Assembly (NCBI GenBank): GCA_007115705.1
Contig: QXEO01000211.1
Location: forward strand, 310,001-374,000
DNA: 64,000 nucleotides
Origin: Dactylis glomerata
Taxonomy: Eukaryota > Streptophyta > Magnoliopsida > Poales > Poaceae
Direction: 5' to 3'
The translations under genes were made by a program, and so were the position numbers. The notes beneath the pieces are model-generated. The model did not search any database, was not told where the DNA came from, and saw nothing but the letters and a program-made list of their open reading frames with translations. Below, piece by piece: positions 32,708 through 45,920 of the stretch. Positions within the stretch are counted from its first letter, which is position 1. The number at the start of each line of letters is the position of its first letter.

Positions 32708-34762
32708 ACATCTGAAGATGTTATGAAGAACATAGTCTACAAAGAAATTTTATAAAGATATGGGATTATGATTTATACTGCTACTTTAACTAGATGATGC
32801 TACAAACGTTTCAAAATATATAATGACAAAGAAAACTTAGTAATGGCATGAATAAACTTTCAATTAATACATAACGTATATATACTTGCGAGTTGTCATA
32901 CACTGTATGAACGGATAGATATGATCTACTACTCTACCAAAATATAAGAAACACCCATCACAATTTTATGTAATTGGTTAAAAATATTTTTCTCAAAGCT
33001 GAAGACACCATTATGTCCTTTCATGAATCATGATGATGGGATTCAGTAAGCTTTGGTTTGATATCTCTAATGAGTGAAAGTTTGTTAAAGATATTTTCAT
33101 AATCTTAGCATGTGTCTCTGTTCATCTGAGAACATTGTAGTAGATCTTTATAGTAATCATAATTGTTATCATAAAATGCATGCAAGGATAGAATATACAG
33201 GTGGTGAATTGGCGGCCTTCATTAATATCAGAACTCCTATATTCCACATAGGAATAACTAACCTTACATACCAAACTGGATTATACAACCAGCATATTTG
33301 ATCTGTTACTTGCAATTTTAGGTAGACGATGGAGTAAAATTTTAATATAGTTGAAGTAGCAGGACAACATACAATATATAATGAAGATGACAATGCTTTC
33401 ATCTCGGAGGAGATTGGGGATTATTGGGATGTCCAACAAGGAAAGACAATCATGATGTTAGAACCTAAGAAGGGATGATGTTTCATAGCAAGCATGCCTG
33501 TAAGGTTCTACATGCTAAAAAGAAGGGATTAATTATTCCATCCTTAAGAACAGGCTCAGTACTCATTAAAAAACTCATTTAAACCCAATCCATCGACAAG
33601 GATGCAATGCCCATATAAGATTAATTTATGTCGTCCTGGAGAAAAGTGTTGGGTTACTACTGTTATGCTTGACCACGACCATCATACAAGTCCAAGCAAA
33701 GATGTTGTCTGTTACTAATTATTTTCCAAGAGTTTAGTTCTCAGGTTAAAAGTGGCCTTAGTTACTCAATTTCCTACAATTCCAATCAATTTGTCTTTCC
33801 CGTTGAAGTCAAGCGGCTGATGTATTTAAGTAAGAAAAGAACTTATGCTAGGAGTACAAGGGAGTACTCGTACAGGCAAAATGAGTACGGAATAACTGGC
33901 ACTCACCTCTGCCATTAGAGCTAGCATCGAGCTCCATCTCTGAAATTCAAGACGAACCAGCAAATCTCGAGCGCCCCTTCCCTCTGCAGGCTGCATCCAG
34001 GCGGCTAGCGCTCCGTCCCCCTCAGCATGATTTAAGCCATCGACGATCACAGTCGCTAAGCTCCCTTGCCACAGTCGTGAGTTCAATCCCTGAGACTGCT
34101 GTCGCTAGCCAATCTCAGGCTTGCCGCCCTACTAATCAATCTCGCATTAAGCTGACCTTGGTGAAATCTACATACACAGACCAATTCCTCTACCAGTACC
34201 AGATGTAGCAACGGATGGCTGCTAGGAGTACCTGCTACTAGAACAGTCCGCCCAAGCAGCGCAAAAGGGATAAGGCAAAAGTAAAAAAAAAAAGGCAGGC
34301 GGGGATTACCAGAAGGGAGAGATGGTTCGATCCCATTATCCAGTCTCAGCCCAACACAAACCAGGATAGAGTCGCAGCCAGGTATGATCCTAGGAGTGTC
34401 GAACAAAATTTCTCGTAGGTACATTAGGACTCCCCAATAAATAATAACACGAGAACCACAAACGAATGAACTTTGGGCAAAAATGTATATGGCTAATTCA
34501 AAACATCTAAAAACATATATACACAAATAGTTATTATTCATAAAATTTAGGATCATATATACATGTCAAGGTTAAAACAGGTATTATCAGAACTACTGAG
34601 TAGTAGTGGTTCATGCATATATATTAAGCTAGATGTATTCAAAGGATTGCAACTAACTTCAATATATTATATGGTTGGTACTTATTTTTCATACCTAATT
34701 ATACTACAAATGACTCAGTTGTATGCACTATATAAGAAATTTTAATAGACCAACAAGATGTC
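32708..34762. other. Helitron 3' region without recognised genes
   Basis: 32708-33800 is AT-rich with no protein similarity. 33800-34560 is more GC-balanced with open minus-strand frames of 86 and 157 codons. I recognise neither, and neither has a clear domain. A captured host-gene fragment is possible but not supported. Confidence 0.4.
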
Positions 34763-34793
34763 GCCCGCGCATGTGCGTGGGCCACTGTGCTAG
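34763..34793 (+). terminator. Helitron 3' hairpin and CTAG end
   Basis: A nine-base stem (GCCCGCGCA / TGCGTGGGC, one G-T pair) with a two-base loop lies seven bases before the terminal CTAG. This is the classic Helitron replication-stop hairpin. Confidence 0.9.
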
Positions 34794-35379
34794 TTATCCA
34801 TGATAATGCTATGTGGTACCCCGAAACAGAGTATTATTGATTTGATGAAGTTGATCACTGCCATGGAATCTTGTATAGTTATTGGGGCTACCTCTACCCA
34901 CTTGGTGAATTTATCAACTGCCACCAGAATATAGACGTGCCCAACTGGACATGACTTATTTAATTTGCCGACCATATCTAAACCCCGCTGTGCAAACGGC
35001 CAAGAAAGGGGTATTGGCTAGAGCTCAGATGATGGCGCAAGAGGTCTGGTGCGATTCATTGGCAAGCCTCACATCATCGGATGATGTCCTTTGCATCTTC
35101 TACTGCTTTCAACCAGTAGAAACCTGTGCGGAAAGCTTTGGCTGCTATAGCTCTGCTGCTAGCGTGATGACCACAAACTCCCGCATGAATATCTTGCAGT
35201 ATGACTTGTACTTCTTGGGGATTGACACACCTTTTCAAGACACCGGATATGCTTTTCTTATATAACTTTCCTTGTACCACCACAAAGGCTTTAGACCATC
35301 GCACTATCCTTTGCGCTTCTACCGCATCTTTTTGGGTAGTGTTTTGTTTAACATGTATGCTAGATATGGTTGCATCCAT
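34794..35379 (-). pseudogene. Gypsy integrase, N-terminal half
   Basis: It holds an HHCC-type zinc-binding region (HAGVCGHHASSRAIAAKAFRTGFYW) and then the core start, with the first catalytic Asp in VAVDKFTKWVEVAPI. It reaches the Helitron at the DN of the second catalytic motif. Stops near 34980-35070 break the frame. Confidence 0.88.
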
Positions 35380-35525
35380 GTAACCTCGACCATCGTGGTC
35401 TCCTTTGGTTCTGTTGTATCATTTGTTGCTTATTTATCAGCCCCCGAGCCTGCTGTTGTATGCTGCTTTTGTTTGCTAGAACCCAAAGTTTTATTTTCCT
35501 TGATTGACCGCTCTATTATTTCTTC

Positions 35526-36260
35526 CTAGAAAACTCTTGGCGGTACTGGCAGACATTGGGACCCGATGTTTGCCAGATTGTTGGTTTTTTCATTGCTTGA
35601 TCTGCTAATATGTGATACTTCGCATCCGTCAAAAGTTCCTTCCAAGTAATAATACAAGTTTCTGTATGAAGTCATGTTGTCGCTGACCGCGTCACAATGA
35701 TTCATTACCTGCTGGACCACTAGATTTGAGTCCACAAATATTTTTAAGCGAGTTGCACTGCAGGCCTTAGCCATCCTCTTTCCATGCAACAAAGCTTCGT
35801 ATTCGGCTTCATTGTTGGATGCTTGCGGGAAACTCATCCGCAACACATATTTCAATTTATCTCCTTGTGGTGATATTAGTACTACTCCAGCTCCAGCTCC
35901 TTTGATTCTCTTAGAGCCATCGAAATACATTGTCCAAACGCTTGACAAATCAGGTGGTCCCGTGTTCTGTTGTTCTAGCCACTCCGCTGTAAAATCTGGG
36001 AAAACCTGGGATTTGATGGCCTTCCTTTTCTCGTATGTGATGTCCAAATGAGAGAGTTTGATTCCCTGTAAAGAGACACGTCCTGTTTCTTTGGGGTTGT
36101 TCAGTGTGTTTGATAGTGGAGCTTCATTAACCACTATTATCGGGTGAACCGTGAAGTAGTGTCGCAATTTTTGGGCTATCGTAAGCATGCTGTATGCGAG
36201 TTTTTGGTAATGCGGGTAATGTTGTTTTGACGGTGATAGTACTTCACTGAGAAAATACAC
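35526..36260 (-). pseudogene. RT-connection RNase H and extra archaeal-type RNase H
   Basis: The 244-residue frame starts in the end of the first RNase H (PHYQKLAYSMLTIAQKLRHYF). It then carries a second RNase H: MYFDGSKRIKGAGAGVVLISP, NNEAEYEALLHG and IFVDSNLVVQQV hold the expected acidic residues. A second, plant-type RNase H is diagnostic of the Tat lineage and supports the clade call. Confidence 0.88.
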
Positions 36261-37300
36261 TAGCGCTGGACTCCATGTGCATTTCCCTCTTTACTTCGTT
36301 CGACGACTAGCACCGTGCTGACCACCTGATATGTGGCGGCAATGTACAACAATAATGGCTCTATTTCCTTGGGTGCGACCAGCAGTTGTGGTGTGGAAAG
36401 CACTTTTTTGAGATGCGCAAATGTTGTTTCCGCTTCTTCTGTCCACTCAAATTTTTTGTCTAACTTTTTCATGAGTGCATAGAATGGGAGGGCCTTTTCG
36501 CCCATCCCTGCGATGAATCGACTCAATGCTGCTACTCGCCCTGCGAGTTGTTGTACTTGATGCAGTTTTGTTGGATTTCCCATTGTCAGTATCACCTGAA
36601 TCTTCTCTGGATTTGCCTCTATTCCTCTTGCCAATACCAAAAACCCGAGTAGTTGTCTTGCCGGGACACCAAGGGAACATTTAGTTGGATTTAATTTTAG
36701 CTTGTACCTGTCCAAGTTGTCAAAGGTTTCTCTCAAGTCAGTGATCAAGGACTCTTCTTTTCTTGTGGTGATGACCACGTCGTCGATTATACTTGTATAT
36801 TTCATCCTATTTTGCTCCCGAGACAATTTTGCATCATCCTCTGGTAAGTTGCTCCTGCGTTCTTTAAGCCGAAAGGCATTACTTGGTAGCAAAAGACATC
36901 GTATGGTGTTATGAATGTTGTTTTTTCTTCATCTTCTACTTTTGGTTTTATCTCATTGTAACCCGAATATGCATCCAAAAAGGAAAGCCTTGCGCAACCT
37001 GCAGTTGAGTCGATTATTTGGTCTATGCGAGGTAGCGGGATGGGATCCTTTGGACAATGCTTATTGAGGGATGTGTAATCAACTCAGATGCGGCGTACGT
37101 CTGTGTTTTTCTTTGGGAAAATCACTGGATTGGACACCCAAGTTGATGTTTTGATTTCTCTAATGAAGCCTGCATTTTCCAATCTATGAAGCTCTGCTGC
37201 TATCGCTTTGCGCTTTGGCTAGTCAAATCGTCGGAGAGGTTGATTGACTGGTCATGCCTTTGGATCCACATTTAGTGTGTGCTTGACAAGTTCCCTTGGA
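36260..37300 (-). pseudogene. Gypsy reverse transcriptase, broken
   Basis: The C-terminal frame (36892-36260) contains the catalytic box as IIDDVV, then LNPTKCSLGVPARQLLGFL and the thumb and connection region. The N-terminal part (37300-36893) is readable as SFLDAYSGYNEI and MPFGLKNAGATYQRMM in other phases, with at least one stop near 37085. The Tyr of the usual YxDD box is Ile here. It is inactive by these breaks. Confidence 0.85.
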
Positions 37301-37490
37301 ACCCCTGGCATGTCTGAAGGACACCAGGCAAATATTTCCCAGTGCTCACGGGAGAACTCGATGAGCGCGCTTTCCTATGCAGGGTCCAGGTCGACCGCGA
37401 TGGAAGTTGTCTTTGCTGGATCCGTAGGGTGAACCTGGACTTTCTTGGAGTCTCAAGTAGAGTCGAAAGCCTGATCTGGAAGGGATCGAC

Positions 37491-37985
37491 CTACGTCGGG
37501 TAGTACATTATGACCAGACTCTCCTTTGAGTCTCCGTATTCTGCTGTCATGCTGAAGGTTTGCACCATTTTGTTGAATTCCATGTCGTAGGTATCCGAGA
37601 CCTCAAAGTTTCCATGATAACTCCATTTGGCCCTGGGATTTTTAACACGAGATATGCGTACTGGGGCGCTGCCATGAACCGCGCAAATGTCGGCCGCCCA
37701 AGGATTGCATGATACTGCGAGGGCCAATCCATGACTTCGAATTCTAGCTTCTCCCTTTGGAAGTTGCCTCTTTCGCCAAAGAGAATTGTTGAGTTTGATT
37801 TTTCCTAGTGGATGATGTTCACTTCCTGACACTATTCCATGAAAGGAGCAGTCTGTCGGCTGCAGCCACTCTAGTGATATATTCATCGCCTTTAGGATTC
37901 TTGTGTATATTAGATTTATACCGCTACCTGCGTCCATGAATACCCTTCTAACGACATATCCTCCGATTTGTACCTTCAATACCAT
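37491..37985 (-). pseudogene. Gypsy aspartic protease
   Basis: The active site reads MDAGSGINLIY, preceded by VLKVQIGGYVVRRVF. This is the Tat-type protease that follows Gag. The C-terminal half drifts out of frame, and the AILGRPTFARFMA block reappears in a second frame at 37547-37732. Confidence 0.85.
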
Positions 37986-38526
37986 TGGTGCGTGCCCTGG
38001 TCTAGGTACTTTCCTTTGGTGATCTGCTCTGTTGAACCCGACTGTCTGTTTGGACCAACGTAGGTACTCTCTGGTCGCGGCGGCGATGATATGGCTAGTT
38101 TTACTTGTCTAGATATGCTTTTCTGTTCCTTTCTAGACTTGGGAACTGGCTGAATCATTGCGGTGATGTGTACCTTTGATTGGGGATAACCTTGATTGCT
38201 TTGTCTTGGGTACCCTTGGTTTACAGTATCCTTGTTGTAGGGTGGTGGTGGCGGCGCACCGTATGCCATTGATCCTGGTTTTTCTGCTTGGCTGAATTCT
38301 ATGGCTTCTTGCAATTTCATGAACATCCTGCAATCTCTCATCAGGTGATTGGAAACCCTCTTCCCATCTAGATATGTGTAATGCATGTGGCATGGTCCAT
38401 TAAGGATGTCTTCGGGTGATGGGTCAAAGTTTCTTGATCTATCTCCTCCTGAGTCATATCTTCTGTGATACCTGCCATTCCTACACTCTTCTCCTTCTTC
38501 GCCGCTTCTCTTATACCCTGCGGCTA
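37976..38526 (-). pseudogene. gag: Gypsy Gag, C-terminal part
   Basis: Hydrophilic Gag tail with HYTYLDGKRVSNHLMRDCRMF, the segment before the protease in Tat elements, and Pro/Gln-rich stretches. It overlaps the protease frame by ten bases. It is cut at 38527 by the solo LTR and resumes at 42898. Confidence 0.75.
38522..38526. repeat. target-site duplication GGCTA (left)
   Basis: Exact partner of GGCTA at 42893-42897. Confidence 0.9.
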
Positions 38527-41500
38527 TGTGGGGACCCCGGCTTACCACCAGGGATACCCATTATGCATACAATTCATGACCCTAGGAAGATAGTCATGAA
38601 TCCACATAACATAGTTGGCATTCAAAGTACATCATCGATTACATAACGAGTTCAAATAAGTCTTACATAGGCCACTTGGCCGAATTCAAATGCCCCACAC
38701 GGCAACTTCAAACTAACATTTCAGCAGCTAATACAAGGGTAGCGTTGGTGATCCGAGTCGTGCCTTCTACCCTACAGGCGACTGACTGGGAGAGGATTCC
38801 TAGATCGCACCAGCATTATCGAACTCCTCACCATCATCCTCATAATCTTCATCATAATCTGACCAAGTTAATAGCCAAGGACAAAGCCGTTAGTACATTT
38901 TGAATTGTACTCGCAAACCATCTAAGAAGAAAGTGTTGAATATGCAGTTTGGCTATAGCAAGGAGTGGCTCTACTCTAGTTTTCCTTATTCTATCATAGT
39001 TTCTCTTGTCGATAGAGCATGTCCCACAACATCTCTATGTCTTTGTTGAAAAACAATTTTTGAAAACAGATTTTAGTAAACTCTCTATGGAAGGGGGAAA
39101 CTCATTTATTTTCCACAAGAATCCATGGTCAATCGAACATGACCATCTCTGAAACTCCTCGGCAGTACCCTCCAAGTACTCCGATACTTCCCGTGCCACA
39201 GTAGTACCCTCCGAGTACTCCAATCGGCACCTTCCTCCACTTTTTGGAAAACATTTTATAAAACCAAAACCAACATTGGGTTAGGCAACAGCCAGTTCAA
39301 CCGTCCATGACCGAGGACTCGGCTATTCGAATAGATTTACACTCTACATAGATTGTACACTTTACCCACAAGATCTGATAAATCTGCTGGGATACCACCA
39401 TGGACTGGCATACACAAGTATGCGGGGTTCGTATAATCGGACAGAGTCTTCCATCTATCTACCTTAGTACGGGTGCCTGCCCTGTGGAGTTAACCTACAC
39501 GGCAAACCCTTGCAGCCTACATCCATTTTCTCGAGTGTAGCTTCAGTGCCACGCCGGGAAAACCCAAGAGTCTTCCGGCCGGATAAATCCTGAGGGATCC
39601 CAATTTACTATTGCCCATGACCTTGCGGCAACCCGGATTCTGGGGTCCTACAAACCCTTATATAGTGTGAGGCTCCCTGCACTAAAGCAGACAGACTTCA
39701 GGCTAACCCCATCCCATACCGGGGTAATGTGGTTGCACGGGTTAATTGCCCCAGGTGAATTCATAATCGCCAATGTCCTTTTTAGAGAAAACTCCTGCCT
39801 CCAACTTCTGGGATATTCATCCCCTATCTCATTTTCAAAACTCATTTTTGAAATCCTTCAATCGAATAGCTTCCCATTCCAAGGTTTTTTGAAATAATTT
39901 TCAAAATCCTTTAAGTGTCCCAATCCTAGAGTTTTTGCTCCATTACAAAGTTTTTCAAAGGCTACGATGCTAACCATTATGCCACTAAATCAAGGGGGTA
40001 TATAGGTATAGATAAAGGTGTCATCCCATGAGGATGATAGTATATGACCCGTGGAGCCGAGTCGCCAACAATTGCTATCTCGGAGTAATAGCAATAATAA
40101 AAACATGCATTTTCATAAACCTTGAAGAAACATGCAAGGTAAGTAAATAGGATTAGATATGCATCAAGAATAGATGGCTTTCCTTGATTGGCATGTCCCT
40201 GGTCCTCCTCCTCCTGATACTCAAATACGTCTCCTTCCTCGGTGCACTCGACCTTGTTTGATTCTATTGTTGGTAAGGAATAGGAAACAAAGAGCAAACA
40301 AGCATACATAGAGCACACCATAATAATAGAAAAAATCCACACCAAGAGTATCAGAAACAAACAAGTTTAATTTTCTGAACAATTTTACAAAATTTTATTA
40401 ACAAAGTTAAACCTATTAAAACTAGGGTATTCCACTATAACAAGAGAAACCCTAAATTGGACTCAAACAAGATGCAGGTGCCTAAGTATGGCCAAAACTC
40501 ACAATTAGTGCACCAGTAGGTTGATAACAAGTTTCTGAACCCATCAAAATTGGATTCACTCCAAAATACCATGTTGTTATTTTTCTATGAATTTTATAGT
40601 AACAACAATGACTAGAATACTCAAATAATTCCCAGATATTCTATGGACCTCAGAAAATTGTGCCAAAGGATGTTTTGGAAATCTTATATAATGCATGACA
40701 CAGATAAATTGGATTCATGCAAAAATAATCAATCTAATGCAAATGAGAATTTAAAGAAGGTCATTTAATCTATTGGCTATTTTAAATACTACTGCAGGTA
40801 TTTGTGTCCTAAAATATCAAATTCAGTGTGACATGCATGCTAACACATTAGAGCATCTCTGAAAATTGTATCCATGCCATTTCAACTTACAGAACACAAA
40901 TTTTGGATTTTTAATTGAAAAGTCGCCAGTTTTGCAAGTTAAAATACTATTAAGCATACAAGGATCTATTTTGCATGGACCAGTGCTATATGAAAGATAT
41001 TTGAATAGGCTATCCACAGAAATTTGAATCACACCATTTGGATGCACATATATTTCTATTTCGAATTTATATGTTTCAAATTCAAACTTAAATCTAACAT
41101 GTTTTCAGAAAAAAAAATTAATTGGGCCGGGGGTTTGACAGATCTGGCGGATCTGTCCCTGGGCCGGCCTGTTCCGGCTCGGGCACGCGAGAGGGGAGTT
41201 CAAATCGCCCGACATGCGGGCCTCTGTTGTCAGTGGGGCTGCTACCCGAAGCGGTATGGGGCATTGAGCGCCGTTCGATCAAGTGATGATCGATGGCCTC
41301 TGCTTGCTGTCCTCACGCGATAGAGAACGAGGGCGGCAAAACCCTAGCGAGGACAGGGAGGCGTGGGTGCTCAGCTAGGGGCATTGGGGACGACAGAGAG
41401 TCGGAGGGCACTGCGGGGGCTTGGTGAAGCTGGGGCATGGCGTCGGTGGCGGAAAAGGCGGCTCCTGGCAATGGCGTGGTCAAGGGTGCTCCCGTGGGTG

Positions 41501-42892
41501 CTCTGGCTTAGCTCGGAGATGTCGTCGTCCTCAAGTCGAACTAGACAAAAAGGAGGGCATGCTTAGAGAGAGGAGAGCACGAAGAAGCGAAGGGTAAAAG
41601 AAAGAGGGAAGGTGGACGATGCTATCAACGGCAACCTTCACCCTTCCTCCCGGTATCCGAGACAAAATTGAGCTCTCCTTGGTGAGGGAGAACCAGAGAG
41701 GATGGCTGTGCTCTGGAGGTGGCAATGTGGTCAGTCGAGAAAGGAGGAGTGTGCCCTTATAATGGGGTGGTGTCCGTGGGCACGAATTGGCTGGAGTTAG
41801 CGGTGGCGGGGCAGTGCAGGGTCGTGGAGTGCATGGCGCACCCGTTTTGGAGGCTTCCTGGTGGCTAGAAGCAGCAAGACGGACGCGGTGCACTGGTCAT
41901 GTCACATCGGTGCAAATGTGTTTGATGGCTAGGGCAGTGGTCTAACGGGTGGGAGAGAGGGAGTGGCTACACCAGTAGGGTTCTGGGCGTGTCCTTTCTT
42001 TGTGTGCATGAACGAGGGGGACGCAGAGAGGTGGGTGAGGTCGGGCTCATGGTCGTGTCCAGGAGGACGTGGCCAGAGCAGACTGGGGGTGGCTGGGCGG
42101 CGGTGGCGCACGGGAGAGGGAGCGATCTCACGAGGGGAACACGCGGGGTGCAGAAGGTCGGCTGTGCGCGCTTGCTTGGTCGGAGAGGCAGAGAAGAAGC
42201 GTGGGTCTCGAGGTGGCCTGCCTCAGGCGCTACCAGAGCGGGAGAAGAGAGGGAGGGCTAGAGTGCACCCGTGGGGCTGCCATGTGGGGTAGCAGGGTCG
42301 GTCAGGTGCTGGTACTCGCCTGGTGAGTGGAGGAGAGGGGAGAGAGTGGCTGGAGCAGATCTTGGCAAGATCATGCCATTGATGGCGTGTAGCCATCTCT
42401 CTCTCTCTCTCTCTCTCATTTTCTCTCTTCTTCCCAAAGCCAGGGCTGGGGTGTGGTTTAGGAGAGGGGTGGTCGACCAAATAGGTAGAGAAAAGAGGGG
42501 GTGGAGTGGTCTAGGGTTTTTGGATGCAACCCACATACACACACATGTATATGCACACAATGCACATGAATGGAATATAGACACAAGAGAGGGACAAGTT
42601 GGCATGGTGATGGTGCAAAATTTTAATTTGAAAGTTTAACTTCAATTTTCAATTTGGAGAAAAATTGAATTTCTAAGAAATCACACACACACAAGTGCAC
42701 ATGCATGCAAGATCAAAAGAAAAGAAGAGGAAGAAGAATGTGGTGAAGTAGTCACAATTTTTTTATTCAATCCACACACTCACAAAATCAAGCACACATG
42801 CACACATGGAATAGCAAAAAATTTTAATTCCCTCCAATTTTTGGCAGAAAGGTATGGTCCTATTTTTGGGTGTGCAAAAAGTGGGTGTTACA
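38527..42892 (-). repeat. 4.37-kb solo LTR
   Basis: On the minus strand it starts TGTAACACCCACTTTTTGC and ends GGTCCCCACA, with exact GGCTA duplications and no internal region. A GC-rich block (41140-42400) around a likely ATTATAAGG box near 41757 marks the promoter area; AT-rich R-U5 fills the rest. Open frames in the GC-rich block lack any domain. It belongs to the giant TGTAACA LTR type but differs from the 10769 and 43300 LTRs. Confidence 0.9.
42396..42417. repeat. (TC)n microsatellite
   Basis: A 22-bp TC run within the U3 of the solo LTR. Confidence 0.9.
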
Positions 42893-42897
42893 GGCTA
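42893..42897. repeat. target-site duplication GGCTA (right)
   Basis: Exact partner of 38522-38526. Confidence 0.9.
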
Positions 42898-43294
42898 CTT
42901 GTTTGCGCGGGTTGTGGCCGTCGTCATTGCGAGATCTACGTCTCTGGTTATTATATCTACTTGGTCTATCACGTTCGGGCGACAGTGCCCTTTTGTTGTG
43001 GTAAGCATCCTCTCCATCCGCGAATCTGTTTGCTATTTCCATAAGTTGTGATACCGTCCTGGGTTTGATTCTTTCCATTTCTTCAACGAGATCCGAGCAG
43101 CGAAGCCCTAGTGCAAAGGCATCTATTGCTCGCTCGTCGGAGGCATTTTCTGCTGATTTTTTTATTACGCTCCAGCACTGTATGTACGAGCGCAATGCCT
43201 CGCCACTCTTCTGTACATAGGATTTCACTCCCTCTATTGACGTTGGTCGTGTGTACGTTGATCAGAAGTTGCTTGTGAATTTCTTTCCAGCTCG
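42898..43294 (-). pseudogene. gag: Gypsy Gag, middle part
   Basis: Retrotrans_gag C-terminal region: SYVQKSGEALRSYIQCWSVIK, then ERAIDAFALGLRCSDLVEEM and QLMEIANRFADGEDA, followed by an Arg-rich basic stretch that probably binds RNA. It is flanked on both sides by solo LTRs that split the original Gag frame. Confidence 0.85.
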
Positions 43295-43299
43295 CCCCA
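43295..43299. repeat. target-site duplication CCCCA (left)
   Basis: Pairs with CCCTA at 47289-47293, four of five bases equal, which is consistent with one later mutation. Confidence 0.65.
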
Positions 43300-43923
43300 T
43301 GTAACATCCCAAGTTTTTGAATATTTTTTTTGCTTTGATTGAATTTGTTTAAAATAAAAACACAAAGATTTGAAATTTTTGATCAAATCAAACTTGAACC
43401 AAATCCAAAGTGAAGTCAACAAAGAGTTTTTTATAAATATTTGAAATTCAAAGGATTTTGTTAAAAAAACTATTTCAAATCTTCTTTCAATCCTTGAAGG
43501 AATTTCTTGTTTTGAGAAAATAGGATTTCTGAAATACTATTTTGAATTTATTCAAACCTATGCAAGCTTATTTGCAAAGGAAATATTTCCAAATGATTTA
43601 AATTAAATGAAGTTTGCATTACCAAAAATTTATTTGAAAATAAAGCTTTTATATAGTTTATTCTCTAGATTTTAAAGGATTATTTTTAAACCTTATTTCT
43701 ATTTTGGAATATGCAAATAAAGCCATATTTACCAGACATATAAAACATTTTTGAAAATTTGTTTTATCATGACAAGTTGCTCCTTGCTGTTTTGTATTGA
43801 TATTTTTAATTTTAGAAATTTAGCAATTGGTTTGAATTCATTTGAATATCCAAATCAAAAGTTATAAAGAAATCAAAAAGAAAACAGAAAAGAAAAAGAA
43901 AAGGAGAAACAAAGAAAAAAATA

Positions 43924-44023
43924 CTCACTCTGACCACTAATACGTGTCTTTAGATGATGTATCTAGCACTAAAAAATGTCTAGATACGTCATGTTAGAGA
44001 CATGTATTAATGGTCGGAGGGAG
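43924..44023. mobile_element. Stowaway MITE (Tc1/mariner-type)
   Basis: A 100-bp element flanked by TA on both sides (43922-43923 and 44024-44025). Its ends are inverted repeats: CTCACTCTGACCACTAATAC and, reversed, CTCCCTCCGACCATTAATAC. The whole element is nearly palindromic and would fold into one hairpin. It has no coding capacity. Confidence 0.92.
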
Positions 44024-45920
44024 TAGAAAAGGCTACGGGGATCCATTCCAGCAAGAGCCAGAAACGGCCCACGGCCCAGCAAGCCATCCCGAAGTGGTAC
44101 CCCATCTTTCCTCTATTGCTCGCTGACAGGTGGGCCTGAGCTATCAGGCCACCTCGGCATCTTCTTCCTCCGGCCGAAATCAACGCGCGAGACCTCCGCA
44201 CGCAGTAACTCCTTCCCCTCTTCTGTTCCATTGATTCTCTGCCTCTTTAGACACCTAACCGCGTCTACAAATAGACCCCGCCTCCCTCTCTGTTTCTCCG
44301 CTCCCAATTTCACCACAGAGCCCCTAGGCTGCCCAAATTGGAGTTCACATCTTGCGGTCATCGACGAGCTCCGGTGATGTTTTCGGTAAACCCCGTGCTC
44401 CCCTAGATCCCCCTCTAGTCTGAAACTTCCTCTTTTCCTCCTGCGCACCTCTTTGACCTCTTTTCCCGCTCGTTTGCATCCTGGTTCGATCAGGGCATCC
44501 TTGGCCGACACTACCATCCACAGACAGAACTTCGGCAAGCAATCCTGGTTGCCGTCGTCAACGACGTCCTCTGCAACCTCGCCACCAAGACTGCCCCGAT
44601 CCCAGGAACACAAAGATAACCTCACCGTGCCTTAGAACCCCCTAGGCCATGTTTTGTGTGATGCTGACGCACCGCTGCCATGTTCTGGTCGTCGGCAACC
44701 TGTTTCCCGGCCGGCCGAAACCCTAGCCACTAAATCTAGGTCTGAGGGCCTTAGTTAGATCCCAGACCAAATCGGTATCTGCGAATCTGGAGTATCATAT
44801 CTCCTTTAATCCCACAGCTTAAAATAGTGATCTGCCCGAAATGGTACCAGCTAACCAGAGCGCTCCACGTGTCAGCCAGAGGATTAACCCCGATTCATAT
44901 TTTGTTTTATAAGCAGAAAATAGTTTAAACTTTGAAAATTCATATCTTTGGTTCTGTTTATCAAAAATTAACAAATAATATACCCTTGGATTCTAAAAAT
45001 GTGTAGAACACAATGTTGTAATAAAATATGACTTTTAAACTGGTTGGAAATATTCAAATCTAAATATGTAAGTTTGAGTGTTTTTGACATAGTTCAAATT
45101 CTAGAAATACATTTTAGTTGATTCTTTTTGACAATGAATAATATTGTTGTCCTCTGTCCATTAGAACCACTGCTAAAATTATTTGAACCCATTTTCACAA
45201 GTATTCAAATTGAAATGAGGATTTGAGTATTTTCACTCTAGATTTAATTCTATAAATATCATAGGCATATTTCCTTTTGCAAAAAACTGGATCCTTTTAC
45301 ATTATCTATCAGCCAGAACCCTTGGAAATTTCTAACAAGTCCAAATGACCATCTAACTCCACCAATGACTTAGTAAAAATATACTCTCTATCCTTACCTA
45401 AGTGCAAACTATCAACCCCATCTTACCCAAATTCTTTTAAGTATTTTGACCTTACCCCATCCAACAATATGACATAGAGGTTTTCCCATATCAAGACCAT
45501 GGAGAAGAAGTTTGAAGAGAAGGCAAGGAGTTAAAAGCAAGAAGTGGAAGGCAAGGCAAGAAGACCCAAAACAAGAAGTTCAAGAGAAGAGAGCCCAAGT
45601 CAATAAGATGAGAGTGATAAACCTCATGACTTAGAATTTAACCATCTAACTTCTCAACCCAAGCCCAAGAATTGCCTGAGCTATTTTACTAAGTGTTTGA
45701 CACTTCCTAACAATTTAGAAAACCCCATCAATCTTTAAAAGTCCTTGACTTAGCCATTCTCTCCATCCATATCAAGTAAACTTCATGCCACAACCTTTTG
45801 TCCATTTATCACTAAGACAATTGAAGTTTAAGCTAAACAAATAAACATCTTTGTTTGTCTTGCTTGATTATGTTGCTTTGAATGGTGTGTTTATGTTGTT
45901 ATATTTTTTCTATCTTATAG

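Larger units (their letters stand above)
30075..34793 (+). mobile_element. 4.7-kb Helitron inserted in the integrase
   Basis: The 5' end is TCTATTATATATTAAAAG and the 3' end is CTAG, preceded by a hairpin at 34763-34782. The insertion lies between A (30074) and T (34794) with no target duplication, as Helitrons do. The integrase frame continues without loss of a base when the element is ignored, which proves both ends. It carries remnants of its own helicase on the plus strand, so it descends from an autonomous copy. Confidence 0.92.

Noticed and set aside
34083..34556. 157-codon minus-strand frame in the Helitron as a captured host gene
   Set aside because: No recognisable domain. It might be captured DNA, but nothing in the sequence supports it.
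41024..42639. Cluster of open frames on both strands, possible host gene
   Set aside because: The GC-rich U3 promoter block of a solo LTR gives many frames by composition. None has a domain or a plausible gene structure.
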